64,000 bases of DNA, taken from Thiothrix sp. (GTDB lineage Bacteria; Pseudomonadota; Gammaproteobacteria; Thiotrichales; Thiotrichaceae). Positions within the stretch are counted from its first letter, which is position 1; every line of letters begins with the position of its first letter. The stretch is from positions 124,001-188,000 of the forward strand of contig SSFA01000019.1 in the NCBI GenBank assembly GCA_008015155.1, in the 5' to 3' direction. The notes beneath the pieces were generated by a model. That model had not been told where the DNA came from. It saw only the letters and a list, made by a program, of their open reading frames with translations, and ran no database searches. This document shows, piece after piece, positions 16,892 through 25,441 of this stretch. The position numbers were made by a program, and so were the translations under genes.

Positions 16892-17851
16892 ATGAAAAGA
16901 TTACCCCGCTTAATTGCTACTTGTTTACTCGCTTTAGCACCTTTAAGCATCACCCACGCAGAAATTGAGCAATTCAAAATTATGGCACCTGCTAACCCCG
17001 GTGGTGGCTGGGATACGATTGCACGTACTTTAGGTGACGCTTTAAAAGCCAACGGTCAAGCTAAAAATGTGGTTGTAGAAAATAAGGCAGGTGCTGGCGG
17101 CACGATTGGGATGGCCCAATTTATTAATAATGAAAAAGGCAACCCCAATGCTCTATTAGTGGCTGGCGCCATTACAGTAGGCGCGATTGAAACTAACAAA
17201 TCACCAGTGAATTTTAGCATGGTAGCGCCGATTGCACGCTTAATGGGTGAATACGATGTATTAGTCGTTCCAGAAAACTCTCCTTATAAAACTTTAGCTG
17301 AATTAATGGATGCAGTGAAGAAAGATCCAGGCTCAGTGAGTTTCGGTGGTGGCTCTGCGGGCGGCGTGGATCATATCATCGCCGGTTTAATGGCTGAGCA
17401 AGTTGGGGTGGAAGGGGCGAAAGTGAACTACATTCCCTTCGCTGGGGGTGGCGAAGGTAAAGCAGCCATTTTAGGAGGGCAAGTCACTGCTTATTTAAGC
17501 GGTTATGGTGAACTGACTGATCTGATTAGCGCAAATAAAGTGCGCGCCTTAGGGATTAGTAGCGATAAGCGCTTAGAGGGTGTTGATATTCCCACTATGA
17601 AAGAACAAGGTGTGGATGTAGTCCTGGCTAACTGGCGCGCGGTGTTTGGTGCTCCTGATATTAAGGATGAAGAAAAAGCTGCTTTAATTAAATTGGTGGA
17701 AGAAGCGGTTAAATCGCCAACTTGGCAAGACAAAGCCAAGGCAGCGCAATGGACGGACATGATGCTGACTGGCGATGACTTCAAGAAATTCTTAGAAGAA
17801 GAGCAAAAAGTCACAGCTGAAACTCTGAAAAAACTAAAAATAGGCGGTTAA
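16892..17851 (+). CDS. tctC: Tripartite tricarboxylate transporter substrate-binding protein
   Basis: 319 aa periplasmic binding protein of the TctC/Bug family. A signal peptide covers residues 1-23 (THA/EIE). Family hallmarks are MAPANPGGGWDTIARTLGDAL near the N-terminus, VVENKAGAGGTIGM, and the mid-protein VSFGGGSAGGVDHIIAGLM with YIPFAGGGEG, which bind carboxylate groups. GAGGAG precedes the ATG. It is the first gene of tctC-tctB-tctA, with one base separating it from tctB. Substrates are usually citrate or another di/tricarboxylate; the exact one cannot be read here. No TctDE two-component genes are adjacent. Confidence 0.92.
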   Translation: MKRLPRLIATCLLALAPLSITHAEIEQFKIMAPANPGGGWDTIARTLGDALKANGQAKNVVVENKAGAGGTIGMAQFINNEKGNPNALLVAGAITVGAIETNKSPVNFSMVAPIARLMGEYDVLVVPENSPYKTLAELMDAVKKDPGSVSFGGGSAGGVDHIIAGLMAEQVGVEGAKVNYIPFAGGGEGKAAILGGQVTAYLSGYGELTDLISANKVRALGISSDKRLEGVDIPTMKEQGVDVVLANWRAVFGAPDIKDEEKAALIKLVEEAVKSPTWQDKAKAAQWTDMMLTGDDFKKFLEEEQKVTAETLKKLKIGG

Positions 17852-17852
17852 G

Positions 17853-18353
17853 ATGCTTAAGCGTGCGACTGGCGAACAGTGGATTGCCCTTGGGGTCATT
17901 CTGATTAGCCTTATCATGGCTTGGCAAATTACAGGTATCTCCCAAAGTACAGGTTATGCTGGCGTCGGACCACGCTTTTTTCCTTCAGTGATAGCTGCTG
18001 GATTGTTGATAACAGGGGTGATTTTGTTCATACAAAGTCGCCCTTCTAAACATCCAGTCACTGAAGCGCAAACGCAAGATCCTGACCATCCGCTTGACTA
18101 TGAAACCCCTCAGCCCAATTGGCGTATGTTTGGCATTGCTAGTGCAGCGCTGATTTTACACATGAGCTTAATCAGTACTATTGGCTTCACGCTAGCGGGT
18201 ACTATTTTATGTTTTGGGATTTGTTTAGCGCTTGAAACTGAACATAAACTTCGTGATTTGGTTTTATCATTTTTGTTAGCCTTAGGCTTATTTCATTTAT
18301 TTAAGTGGCTTGGTTTAAATCTCCCTGCCCTAATCACTGGGGGCTTCATCTAA
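17853..18353 (+). CDS. tctB: Tripartite tricarboxylate transporter small membrane subunit TctB
   Basis: 166 aa membrane protein with about four hydrophobic segments. The second begins in the family's GPRFFPSVIAAGLLITGVILF motif, typical of TctB. A hydrophilic loop (residues ~58-88) separates the first pair from the second. It sits one base after tctC and directly abuts tctA (stop TAA, then ATG), so the three are an operon. TctB is the poorly conserved small subunit that partners TctA in the membrane. Confidence 0.9.
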   Translation: MLKRATGEQWIALGVILISLIMAWQITGISQSTGYAGVGPRFFPSVIAAGLLITGVILFIQSRPSKHPVTEAQTQDPDHPLDYETPQPNWRMFGIASAALILHMSLISTIGFTLAGTILCFGICLALETEHKLRDLVLSFLLALGLFHLFKWLGLNLPALITGGFI

Positions 18354-19859
18354 ATGGATGGTTTACATGATCTCTTTACAGTAGGTTTTGCCACCGCCTT
18401 AACTTACCAAAACTTATTATGGGCTCTGATCGGTTGCACGCTTGGAACAGCTATTGGGGTGTTGCCCGGAGTTGGCCCCGCCGTTACAGTCGCTTTATTA
18501 TTACCAGTCACACAAAGCATTGACCCGACAGGCGCGCTCATTATGCTCGCAGGGGTTTATTACGGTGCGATGTTTGGGGGTTCGACCACTTCGATCTTGC
18601 TGAATACACCGGGCGAAGCAGGCAGTATAGTCTCAGCACTCGAAGGTAATAAGATGGCGAAAGCAGGTCGTGGTGGACCTGCACTCTCGACTGCGGCGAT
18701 TGGCTCTTTTATAGCAGGCTCAATTGCTACCCTGCTTTTGACCTTACTTGCCCCGATCATTGCTAGCCTAACTTTGAAATTAGGCCCAGTGGAAATGTTT
18801 GCCCTCATGATGCTTACTTTTGCCGCTGTATCAGCAGTACTAGGCAACTCACCTTTAAAAGGTGTCATTTCCCTGTTAATTGGTTTAGGCATTGGCTTAA
18901 TTGGCATCGAGCAACAATCAGGGCAAGCACGTTTTACCTTTGGCTCAGCTGCACTATTAGATGGTATCGATATTGTGGTCATCGCTATGGGCTTATTTGC
19001 TATTGGTGAAACCCTTTACACTGCAACTTATGAAAATCATCTCAAAGCCCGCGTTGAATCGTTATCAGGACGCTTTTGGATGAGTAAAGAGGATTGGAAG
19101 CGCTCATGGAAGCCTTGGCTACGGGGAACAGCGATTGGCTTTCCTTTTGGTACGATTCCAGCAGGTGGCACCGAAATGCCGACTTTCCTGTCCTATTCGG
19201 CTGAGCGCAAATTAGCTCCACCTGAAGTTCAAAAGGAATTCGGTAAAGGTGCTATCGAAGGGGTAGCAGGGCCAGAAGCAGCCAATAATGCAGCAGTGAC
19301 GGGTACTTTGATTCCCTTATTAACCCTAGGTATTCCCACCTCAGCCACAGCTGCAATTATGTTAGCGGCCTTTCAGCAATACAATATTGCCCCTGGCCCC
19401 CTATTATTTGATACCAATCCTGATTTAGTTTGGGGCTTAATTGCTTCCTTGTATATTGGCAATGTCATGTTACTGATTCTCAATCTGCCTTTAGTAGGCT
19501 TATGGGTGCAACTGTTAAAGGTGCCACGGCCGCTCCTCTATGGTGGGATTGTAGTGTTAGCAACGATGGGAGCTTATGCTTTAAGGCAGAATTGGTTCGA
19601 TTTGCTACTGCTTTATATAGTGGGCTTGATGGGCTTTCTAATGCGGCGGTATGAATTTCCGGTAGTGCCCTTAATCGTTGGTTTAATTGTGGGGCCGATG
19701 GCTGAGAAATTCTTCCGGCGGGCGATGTCGATTCATCAAGGTGATTTGACTGTGTTCCTAACCCAGCCTATCTCTTTGACCTTACTCATTATTACCTTAG
19801 CTATTTTAATTGTGCCTAGCTATTTGAAACGCCGGCAAAATTATTTAACTAAAGCCTAA
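18354..19859 (+). CDS. tctA: Tripartite tricarboxylate transporter large permease TctA
   Basis: 501 aa, about 11-12 membrane segments. It has the TctA signatures: [27 protein letters not shown] near the N-terminus, [23 protein letters not shown], and in the second half [20 protein letters not shown] with [16 protein letters not shown] and [14 protein letters not shown]. The paired glycine/proline loops are believed to form the ion-coupled transport path. It is the last gene of the operon and is followed by a terminator. Confidence 0.93.
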   Translation: MDGLHDLFTVGFATALTYQNLLWALIGCTLGTAIGVLPGVGPAVTVALLLPVTQSIDPTGALIMLAGVYYGAMFGGSTTSILLNTPGEAGSIVSALEGNKMAKAGRGGPALSTAAIGSFIAGSIATLLLTLLAPIIASLTLKLGPVEMFALMMLTFAAVSAVLGNSPLKGVISLLIGLGIGLIGIEQQSGQARFTFGSAALLDGIDIVVIAMGLFAIGETLYTATYENHLKARVESLSGRFWMSKEDWKRSWKPWLRGTAIGFPFGTIPAGGTEMPTFLSYSAERKLAPPEVQKEFGKGAIEGVAGPEAANNAAVTGTLIPLLTLGIPTSATAAIMLAAFQQYNIAPGPLLFDTNPDLVWGLIASLYIGNVMLLILNLPLVGLWVQLLKVPRPLLYGGIVVLATMGAYALRQNWFDLLLLYIVGLMGFLMRRYEFPVVPLIVGLIVGPMAEKFFRRAMSIHQGDLTVFLTQPISLTLLIITLAILIVPSYLKRRQNYLTKA

Positions 19860-19880
19860 ACTTTTTCTCATTTACTGACT

Positions 19881-19919
19881 AAGCTCTTGGAATATCTAAT
19901 TTCAGGAGCTTTGTTTTTT
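19881..19919 (+). terminator. Terminator after tctA
   Basis: AAGCTC...GAGCTT stem with partial inner TTG/CA pairing, followed by TGTTTTTT. It lies 21 bases after the tctA stop. Confidence 0.75.
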
Positions 19920-19988
19920 CATCATCTTAGTGTGAAAGCACTAGCCTCTTGAACACAAAATCAATACCCTATGAGAGAGATAACAAAC

Positions 19989-20018
19989 TTGACATAAGTC
20001 AACCCTTGTATCTATATC
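19989..20018 (+). promoter_or_regulatory. pntAA promoter with FNR-like dyad on the -35 box
   Basis: TTGACA (19989-19994) is followed at 17-18 bases by CTATAT/TATATC (20012-20018). The -35 box is half of TTGAC-N4-GTCAA (19989-20002), a perfect 5-4-5 dyad of the TTGA-N6-TCAA form bound by Crp/FNR-family proteins. Centred about 28 bases before the likely start, it would suit repression better than activation. Confidence 0.45.
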
Positions 20019-20089
20019 AGGCTAGAGCGCGAAATAACTGCACTAAGTACTATGTAAATTTTTTCCTAAATGTTTGGGAGCCACAGTTT

Positions 20090-21217
20090 ATGTCTTTGAA
20101 AATTGCAGCCCCGCGAGAACGTGCCATCGGTGAACGCCGTGTCGCGATTGATCCGGGAATTATGGCCAAGCTCAAGCAGCTGGGGCTAGACGTGTTGATG
20201 GAACAAGGTGCAGGTTCAGCTGCGCAAATTGAAGATAGCGCGTTTAAAGATGCAACTATCATCGCTTCAGCACAACAACTCTATGAACAGGCCGACATTG
20301 TACTGAAAGTACAAGCACCGAGTGCCGAAGAAGTTGCCCAGCTTAAACCGGGCAGCGTGCTAATTGGTGCTTTAAACCCCTATATCAACTTGGAAACGAT
20401 TAAGCAACTGCGCGATAAGCAAATCACCAGTTATGCAATGGAGTTGATTCCGCGTATTTCACGGGCGCAGTCGATGGATATTCTATCTTCTCAAGCAGCG
20501 GTTGCAGGTTATAAAGCGGCGATTATGGGCGCTGATTTGTCTACACGCTTCTTCCCAATGCTGACTACTGCAGCCGGTACAATTCGCCCAGCTAAAGTCA
20601 TCGTGATTGGTGCAGGGGTAGCGGGTTTACAAGCTATTGCTACTTCACGTCGCTTAGGCGCGATGGTGGAAGCCTATGATGTGCGCTCAGCCACTAAAGA
20701 ACAGGTACAGTCTTTAGGTGCGAAATTTATTGAGTTAGGTATTAGTGCGGAAGGGGCTGGTGGCTATGCACGCGAACTCACTGAAGATGAAAAGCGTAAG
20801 CAACAAGAAGAACTAGCTAAACATATCGCAACAGCCGATGTATTAATTACTACAGCAGCTGTACCAGGTCGCCCTTCTCCGAAAATCATTCCCGACTCCA
20901 CTGTGGCTGGAATGAAAAAAGGGGCTGTCATTATTGACCTGGCAGCTGAAGGCGGTGGTAACTGTACTTTAAGCAAGCCTGGTGAGACGATTGAGCACAA
21001 TGGCGTAGTGATCCACGCGCCCTTAAATGTACCTAGTCAAGTGCCTGTACATGCCAGCGAAATGTATGCCAAAAATCTGCTTAATTTCTTGAGCTTGATG
21101 ATCAAAAACGGAGAATACCAACCCGATTTTAAAGATGAAATTATTGCTGGCGCTTGTGTGACCCGCGACGGCGCTATTGTTAATGAAGCAATCGCGAAAC
21201 TGGTAGGAGGTGCTTAA
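20090..21217 (+). CDS. pntAA: NAD(P) transhydrogenase subunit alpha part 1 (NAD-binding domain dI)
   Basis: 375 aa soluble domain I of proton-translocating transhydrogenase, which binds NAD(H). It resembles alanine dehydrogenase. The N-terminus has PRERAIGERRVAIDPG and the Rossmann motif is VIVIGAGVAGLQAIATSRRLGAMVEAYD. The RQD-loop equivalent and MKKGAVIIDLAAEGGGNC are present. Start chosen at ATG 20090 with GGGAG before it; longer in-frame readings from 19949 run through the promoter and add residues absent from the family. It ends before the membrane part, so the alpha subunit is split in two genes, as in Rhodospirillum rubrum. Confidence 0.93.
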   Translation: MSLKIAAPRERAIGERRVAIDPGIMAKLKQLGLDVLMEQGAGSAAQIEDSAFKDATIIASAQQLYEQADIVLKVQAPSAEEVAQLKPGSVLIGALNPYINLETIKQLRDKQITSYAMELIPRISRAQSMDILSSQAAVAGYKAAIMGADLSTRFFPMLTTAAGTIRPAKVIVIGAGVAGLQAIATSRRLGAMVEAYDVRSATKEQVQSLGAKFIELGISAEGAGGYARELTEDEKRKQQEELAKHIATADVLITTAAVPGRPSPKIIPDSTVAGMKKGAVIIDLAAEGGGNCTLSKPGETIEHNGVVIHAPLNVPSQVPVHASEMYAKNLLNFLSLMIKNGEYQPDFKDEIIAGACVTRDGAIVNEAIAKLVGGA

Positions 21218-21218
21218 G

Positions 21219-21515
21219 ATGGATGGATTTACCGCACTGTATATTTTCATGCTCGCAGCTTTCACTGGCTACGAAGTCATCTCCAAAGTGCCTGTCATTT
21301 TGCACACTCCTTTGATGTCTGGTTCAAATTTCGTCCACGGTATTGTGTTGGTGGGTGCAATGGTCGCCTTAGGGCAAGCAGAAACTGGGACTGAAATTCT
21401 TATTGGTTTCATCGCCGTTTTATTAGGTGCAGGCAATGCCGTAGGTGGTTATGTAGTTACCGAACGCATGCTCGAAATGTTCAAAGCCAGCAATAAAGGA
21501 GCGAGCAAAGCATGA
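21219..21515 (+). CDS. pntAB: NAD(P) transhydrogenase subunit alpha part 2 (membrane)
   Basis: 98 aa membrane protein with three helices, the small membrane part of the split alpha subunit. Motifs such as FTGYEVISKVPVILHTPLMSGSNFVHGIVLVGAMVAL match the PntA C-terminal region, where the TPLMSGSN/H-x-I segment lies near the proton path. ATG 21219 has GGAGG eight bases before; the GTG at 21210 overlapping the previous stop is less likely. Its end overlaps the pntB start by four bases (ATGA). Confidence 0.93.
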   Translation: MDGFTALYIFMLAAFTGYEVISKVPVILHTPLMSGSNFVHGIVLVGAMVALGQAETGTEILIGFIAVLLGAGNAVGGYVVTERMLEMFKASNKGASKA

Positions 21516-22891
21516 CTGATTTCATCGTTAACCTTGCTTACTTCATAGCAGCGGTTTTATTTATTTATGGCCTTAAACAAATGGCTTCGCCAAATAATGC
21601 ACGTAGTGGCATTCAATGGGCGGGTGCAGGCATGGTGCTTGCGACTGTCATTACCTTTATTCATCCACAAATCCATAGCAACTATATTTTGATGATCTTA
21701 GCCATTGGCATAGGTGGTGGCTTGGCTTGGTATACAGGCAAGCGGGTTGCAATGACTAATATGCCACAAATGATTGCACTCTATAACGGTATGGGCGGGG
21801 GTGCAGCGGCAGCCATTGCAGGCGTGGAATTACTGAAGCGCCACGACTTACCTTTAGCGGTGCAATTAATGGCAGTGCTAGGTGCTTTGATCGGCAGCAT
21901 TGCCTTCTCAGGCTCTTTAGTCGCTTTTGCCAAACTTCAAGGTATTAAGGCTTTTAGCGGTGTGATTCGCTTTAAAAATCAGCAAATCATCAATGCTGCT
22001 TTATTCGGTCTTACCGTACTCATTGGTTTAGTGATTGCATTTAGTGGCACTGACTACAGTTTATTTACCTTATTCGTTTTCTTCATCTTGGCGCTAATCT
22101 TCGGTGTAATGATGACTTTACCGATTGGTGGGGCGGATATGCCAGTGGTGATCTCGCTCTATAACGCTTTAACTGGCTTAGCAGTTGGTTTTGAAGGTTA
22201 TGTCTTAGGTAATCCAGCGATGATGATTGCGGGTATAGTGGTTGGTTCAGCTGGTACTTTACTCACACAATTAATGGCCAAAGCCATGAATCGCCCACTC
22301 ACTAATGTCTTGTTTAGCCAATTTGGTGGTGGTACAGGTGAAGCACAAGCCGTGTCTGGTAGCATGAAAGCCGTGGAAACACCGGATGCTGCAATTATGA
22401 TGGCATTCGCTGAAAAGGTTGTGATTATCCCAGGCTATGGTATGGCTGTAGCGCAAGCACAGCACAAAATCCAAGAGCTGACTAAGTTATTACTTGAACG
22501 CGGCGTGAAGGTCAAATTTGCCATTCATCCTGTTGCCGGGCGGATGCCGGGGCATATGAATGTGCTACTAGCCGAAGCCGGTGTACCCTACGATTTAATC
22601 TATGATTTGGATGAAATCAATGAGGAATTTGCGACTGCTGATGTCGCCTTAGTGATTGGGGCAAATGATGTGGTGAATCCAGTTGCAAGAACTGACCCAA
22701 ATAGCCCAATCTATGGTATGCCGATCTTGAATGCAGATCATGCGAAAAACGTCATTGTGATTAAGCGTGGCCAAGGTGCTGGCTTCTCAGGCGTAGAAAA
22801 TCACCTGTTCTTTGCTGATAACTGCCGGATGCTGTATGGTGATGGACAGAAAGTAGCTAGCGAGTTGGTGAATGCAGTGAAAGAACTGTAA
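21512..22891 (+). CDS. pntB: NAD(P) transhydrogenase subunit beta
   Basis: 459 aa beta subunit: an N-terminal membrane domain II with about eight helices, then the NADP(H)-binding domain III (from about residue 285). The latter has VVIIPGYGMAVAQAQHKIQEL, the GxGxxxA/V fingerprint, and IHPVAGRMPGHMNVLLAEAGVPYD, plus VALVIGANDVVNPVARTDPNSPI and the end VIKRGQGAGFSGVENHLF that grips NADP. With pntAA and pntAB it forms the inner-membrane proton pump that makes NADPH at the expense of NADH. A terminator follows 27 bases after the stop. Confidence 0.95.
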   Translation: MTDFIVNLAYFIAAVLFIYGLKQMASPNNARSGIQWAGAGMVLATVITFIHPQIHSNYILMILAIGIGGGLAWYTGKRVAMTNMPQMIALYNGMGGGAAAAIAGVELLKRHDLPLAVQLMAVLGALIGSIAFSGSLVAFAKLQGIKAFSGVIRFKNQQIINAALFGLTVLIGLVIAFSGTDYSLFTLFVFFILALIFGVMMTLPIGGADMPVVISLYNALTGLAVGFEGYVLGNPAMMIAGIVVGSAGTLLTQLMAKAMNRPLTNVLFSQFGGGTGEAQAVSGSMKAVETPDAAIMMAFAEKVVIIPGYGMAVAQAQHKIQELTKLLLERGVKVKFAIHPVAGRMPGHMNVLLAEAGVPYDLIYDLDEINEEFATADVALVIGANDVVNPVARTDPNSPIYGMPILNADHAKNVIVIKRGQGAGFSGVENHLFFADNCRMLYGDGQKVASELVNAVKEL

Positions 22892-22917
22892 ATACGCCAA
22901 GCTTTTTAGAAACTACG

Positions 22918-22947
22918 AAGCCCTTAAAGTAATTTAAGGGCTTTTTT
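22918..22947 (+). terminator. Terminator after pntB
   Basis: AAGCCCTTAAA/TTTAAGGGCTT with a GTAA loop and a T-run. Confidence 0.92.
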
Positions 22948-23004
22948 GTTGATAGCTTAAATACTTCAATTTGATCACATTAGGTTTGTGAGTTGCTGTA
23001 AAGC

Positions 23005-23036
23005 AAAAAGCCTTTGATTTTCATCAAAGGCTTTTT
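23005..23036. terminator. Bidirectional terminator downstream of tRNA-Ile
   Basis: GCCTTTGAT/ATCAAAGGC stem with TTTC loop, flanked by A5 on one side and T5 on the other. It can end rpoD-tRNA transcripts on the minus strand and any readthrough from pntB on the plus strand. Confidence 0.9.
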
Positions 23037-23039
23037 AAG

Positions 23040-23116
<77 letters not shown>

Positions 23117-23137
23117 GAAACTTTCACTGAACTTGCC

Positions 23138-25021
23138 TTAAGATAAAGGTAATGTGTCAGTACCGTCAAGGAAGCTGCGTAGCATATCTGATCGGCTCGG
23201 ATGACGCAATTTTCTTAAGGCTTTTGCTTCAATCTGCCGAATCCGCTCACGAGTGACATCGAACTGCTTACCGACTTCTTCTAAAGTATGGTCAGTATTC
23301 ATATCAATCCCAAAGCGCATCCGTAAAACCTTCGCCTCACGTGCAGTCAAACTACTTAAGACATCACGAGTGACTTCGCATAAACTACGCGTAGTGGCTG
23401 AATCGAGAGGTGACATAATATTGCCATCCTCAATAAAGTCACCTAAATGCGAGTCTTCGTCATCACCAATCGGTGTTTCCATTGAAATCGGCTCTTTTGC
23501 AATCTTCAATACCTTACGGATTTTATCCTCAGGCATATCCATAGCAACGGCCAATTCTTCTGGAGTAGCTTCACGCCCCATTTCTTGCAACAATTTGCGC
23601 GAAATTCGATTGAGTTTATTAATCGTCTCAATCATATGTACGGGAATACGAATGGTGCGGGCTTGGTCAGCAATCGAGCGAGTAATCGCTTGACGGATCC
23701 ACCAAGTTGCATAAGTCGAGAACTTATAACCACGACGATATTCGAATTTATCAACCGCTTTCATCAGACCAATATTGCCTTCTTGAATCAAATCCAAGAA
23801 TTGCAAGCCGCGATTGGTATACTTTTTCGCAATGGAAATAACTAAACGTAAGTTCGCTTCCACCATTTCTTTTTTCGCACGCCGAGCTTTGGCTTCACCC
23901 ACCGACATACTACGGTTGATGTCTTTAATTTGCGAAATGGTTAAATTGCATTCGTTTTCGATTTCTTGCAATTGCTTTTGAGTCGCTAACACACTGTTCT
24001 TCACTAGCTCAAGTTGTGCAGAGCTATTACTCTTGTCAGTGATATAGCGATCTAGCCAAGCCAAATCTGTTTCATTCTGTGGGAAGCTATCCACAAATAA
24101 CTGCCGTGACATCCCGCCTTGTTGTACACAGAGCTTCATGATGGTGCGCTCATGGGCACGAATGCGGTTTACAATCTCATTTAATTGCTGAGTTAAAGTA
24201 TCAATAACCGGCTGTGCCAAACGAAACTCCATGAATTTCGCCGCTAAAGCATCACGAGCTTCGGTATAAGCGGGGCCTCCCTTAGCACGTAGAGCGGCTG
24301 CTTCATCATATAAAGCACTCAGCTCAGCAAATTTTTGCGCAGCTTCTTCAGGATCAGGACCTAGATCGACCGGATTTTCCTCAACGACTTCTTCGTCTTC
24401 CTCACCCACAACCACTTCTGGGACTTCATCCTCTCCAGCAACTAATGCTTCCTCTTCCTCAGTACGGGCTTGGAACTGTTGCAGGGGGCTTTCATCAATC
24501 GCATTAGGATCAACGAAACCGTTAACAATATCGGTTAAACGAGTTTCTTCAGATTCAATCTGTTTAGATAAATCTAATAACACCTCAGTAGAGGCTGGAT
24601 ATTGTGCTAAGGCACGTAAAATTTCATTTAAGCCTTCTTCAATGCGAATCGCAATTTGGATTTCGCCTTCACGAGTTAATAACTCGACCGTCCCCATCTC
24701 GCGCATATACATACGCACAGGATCGGTAGTACGCCCAAAATCACTATCTACACTCGCTAAAGCAGCAGCGGCTTCTTCTGCGGCTTCATCATCGGCCTGC
24801 ACGGCCTCATCGTTTAATAATAAAGCATCGGCATCCGGTGCATTTTCATACACAGTGATACCCATGTCATTAATCATGGCAACGATGTCTTCAATCTGTT
24901 CCGGTTCTACGATAGTATCGGGTAAATGGTCATTCACCTCGGCGTAGGTCAGATAGCCCTGCTCCTTACCACGCGCGATTAACTCTCTAAGACTGGATTG
25001 TTGCTGCTCTTCTTGACTCAT
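23138..25021 (-). CDS. rpoD: RNA polymerase primary sigma factor RpoD (sigma-70)
   Basis: 627 aa housekeeping sigma factor. Region 1.1 (residues ~8-80) is followed by region 1.2 ([23 protein letters not shown]), an acidic non-conserved region (~170-250, with runs of Glu/Asp), regions 2.1-2.4 ([68 protein letters not shown]), region 3, and region 4 with [35 protein letters not shown]. Full length and intact. It follows dnaG on the same strand as in the macromolecular-synthesis operon but has its own extended -10 promoter. rpsU is not adjacent. Confidence 0.97.
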   Translation of the reverse strand: MSQEEQQQSSLRELIARGKEQGYLTYAEVNDHLPDTIVEPEQIEDIVAMINDMGITVYENAPDADALLLNDEAVQADDEAAEEAAAALASVDSDFGRTTDPVRMYMREMGTVELLTREGEIQIAIRIEEGLNEILRALAQYPASTEVLLDLSKQIESEETRLTDIVNGFVDPNAIDESPLQQFQARTEEEEALVAGEDEVPEVVVGEEDEEVVEENPVDLGPDPEEAAQKFAELSALYDEAAALRAKGGPAYTEARDALAAKFMEFRLAQPVIDTLTQQLNEIVNRIRAHERTIMKLCVQQGGMSRQLFVDSFPQNETDLAWLDRYITDKSNSSAQLELVKNSVLATQKQLQEIENECNLTISQIKDINRSMSVGEAKARRAKKEMVEANLRLVISIAKKYTNRGLQFLDLIQEGNIGLMKAVDKFEYRRGYKFSTYATWWIRQAITRSIADQARTIRIPVHMIETINKLNRISRKLLQEMGREATPEELAVAMDMPEDKIRKVLKIAKEPISMETPIGDDEDSHLGDFIEDGNIMSPLDSATTRSLCEVTRDVLSSLTAREAKVLRMRFGIDMNTDHTLEEVGKQFDVTRERIRQIEAKALRKLRHPSRSDMLRSFLDGTDTLPLS

Positions 25022-25053
25022 GTCCGAATAGACCTCGACAAAATGGACGCGGG

Positions 25054-25062
25054 ATTATATCA
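25054..25062 (-). promoter_or_regulatory. rpoD extended -10 promoter
   Basis: On the minus strand this reads TGATATAAT, an extended -10 (TGnTATAAT). A good -35 is not visible, which is normal for extended -10 promoters. The predicted leader is about 25 bases. Confidence 0.5.
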
Positions 25063-25176
25063 CAAATCTTGAAAATACCAGCCCCGTTTGTGAAAAACCT
25101 ATACACAAGTTCCTAGCTCAAGGCTTAAACTTGCAACAAACTAGTTTTTAAACACCGGTTCTTAAGTATTTCAGTG

Positions 25177-25228
25177 GAGAGTGCCCAAGGCACTACCCTA
25201 TAGTCTTGTATATGGGGTAGTTACTCTC
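25177..25228 (-). other. Compact double-hairpin element in the dnaG-rpoD gap
   Basis: An outer stem GAGAGT/ACTCTC can enclose two hairpins: GTGCC/GGCAC-type (AGTGCC-CAA-GGCACT) and CTACCC...GGGTAG, the latter extended by TATA/TATA with a 2-base bulge. The outer stem and the first hairpin compete for three bases. There is no U-tract, so it is not a standard terminator. It could be an mRNA processing site or a structured RNA. Confidence 0.4.
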
Positions 25229-25441
25229 TTGTTTCAACTCTAAGTCATCAAGTAATTGACCAAACTGAGCCTAACAGGTTCATGCGCTCACGATAAACGC
25301 GAATAGAATACAGATAATATTTACTTACAGAGTGTAGACAGGTTTTCTGAGCTTAGCCTGAATAACTGAGCAAATTTATTATGAGTGACTAATAGCTTCA
25401 AGGCGGTGAACTTTATATTAGGCTTGCCAAGCAAATTGCAC

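Larger units (their letters stand above)
25022..25441. other. dnaG-rpoD intergenic region
   Basis: This 420-base gap has no credible reading frame. It contains the rpoD promoter (25054-25062, minus), and a compact pair of hairpins (25177-25228). The rest is A/T-rich without obvious repeats. Confidence 0.6.

Noticed and set aside
19949..20089. N-terminal extension of pntAA
   Set aside because: The extension covers the promoter and dyad; PntAA family proteins begin at the MSLKIAAPRER segment, which has its own ribosome site.
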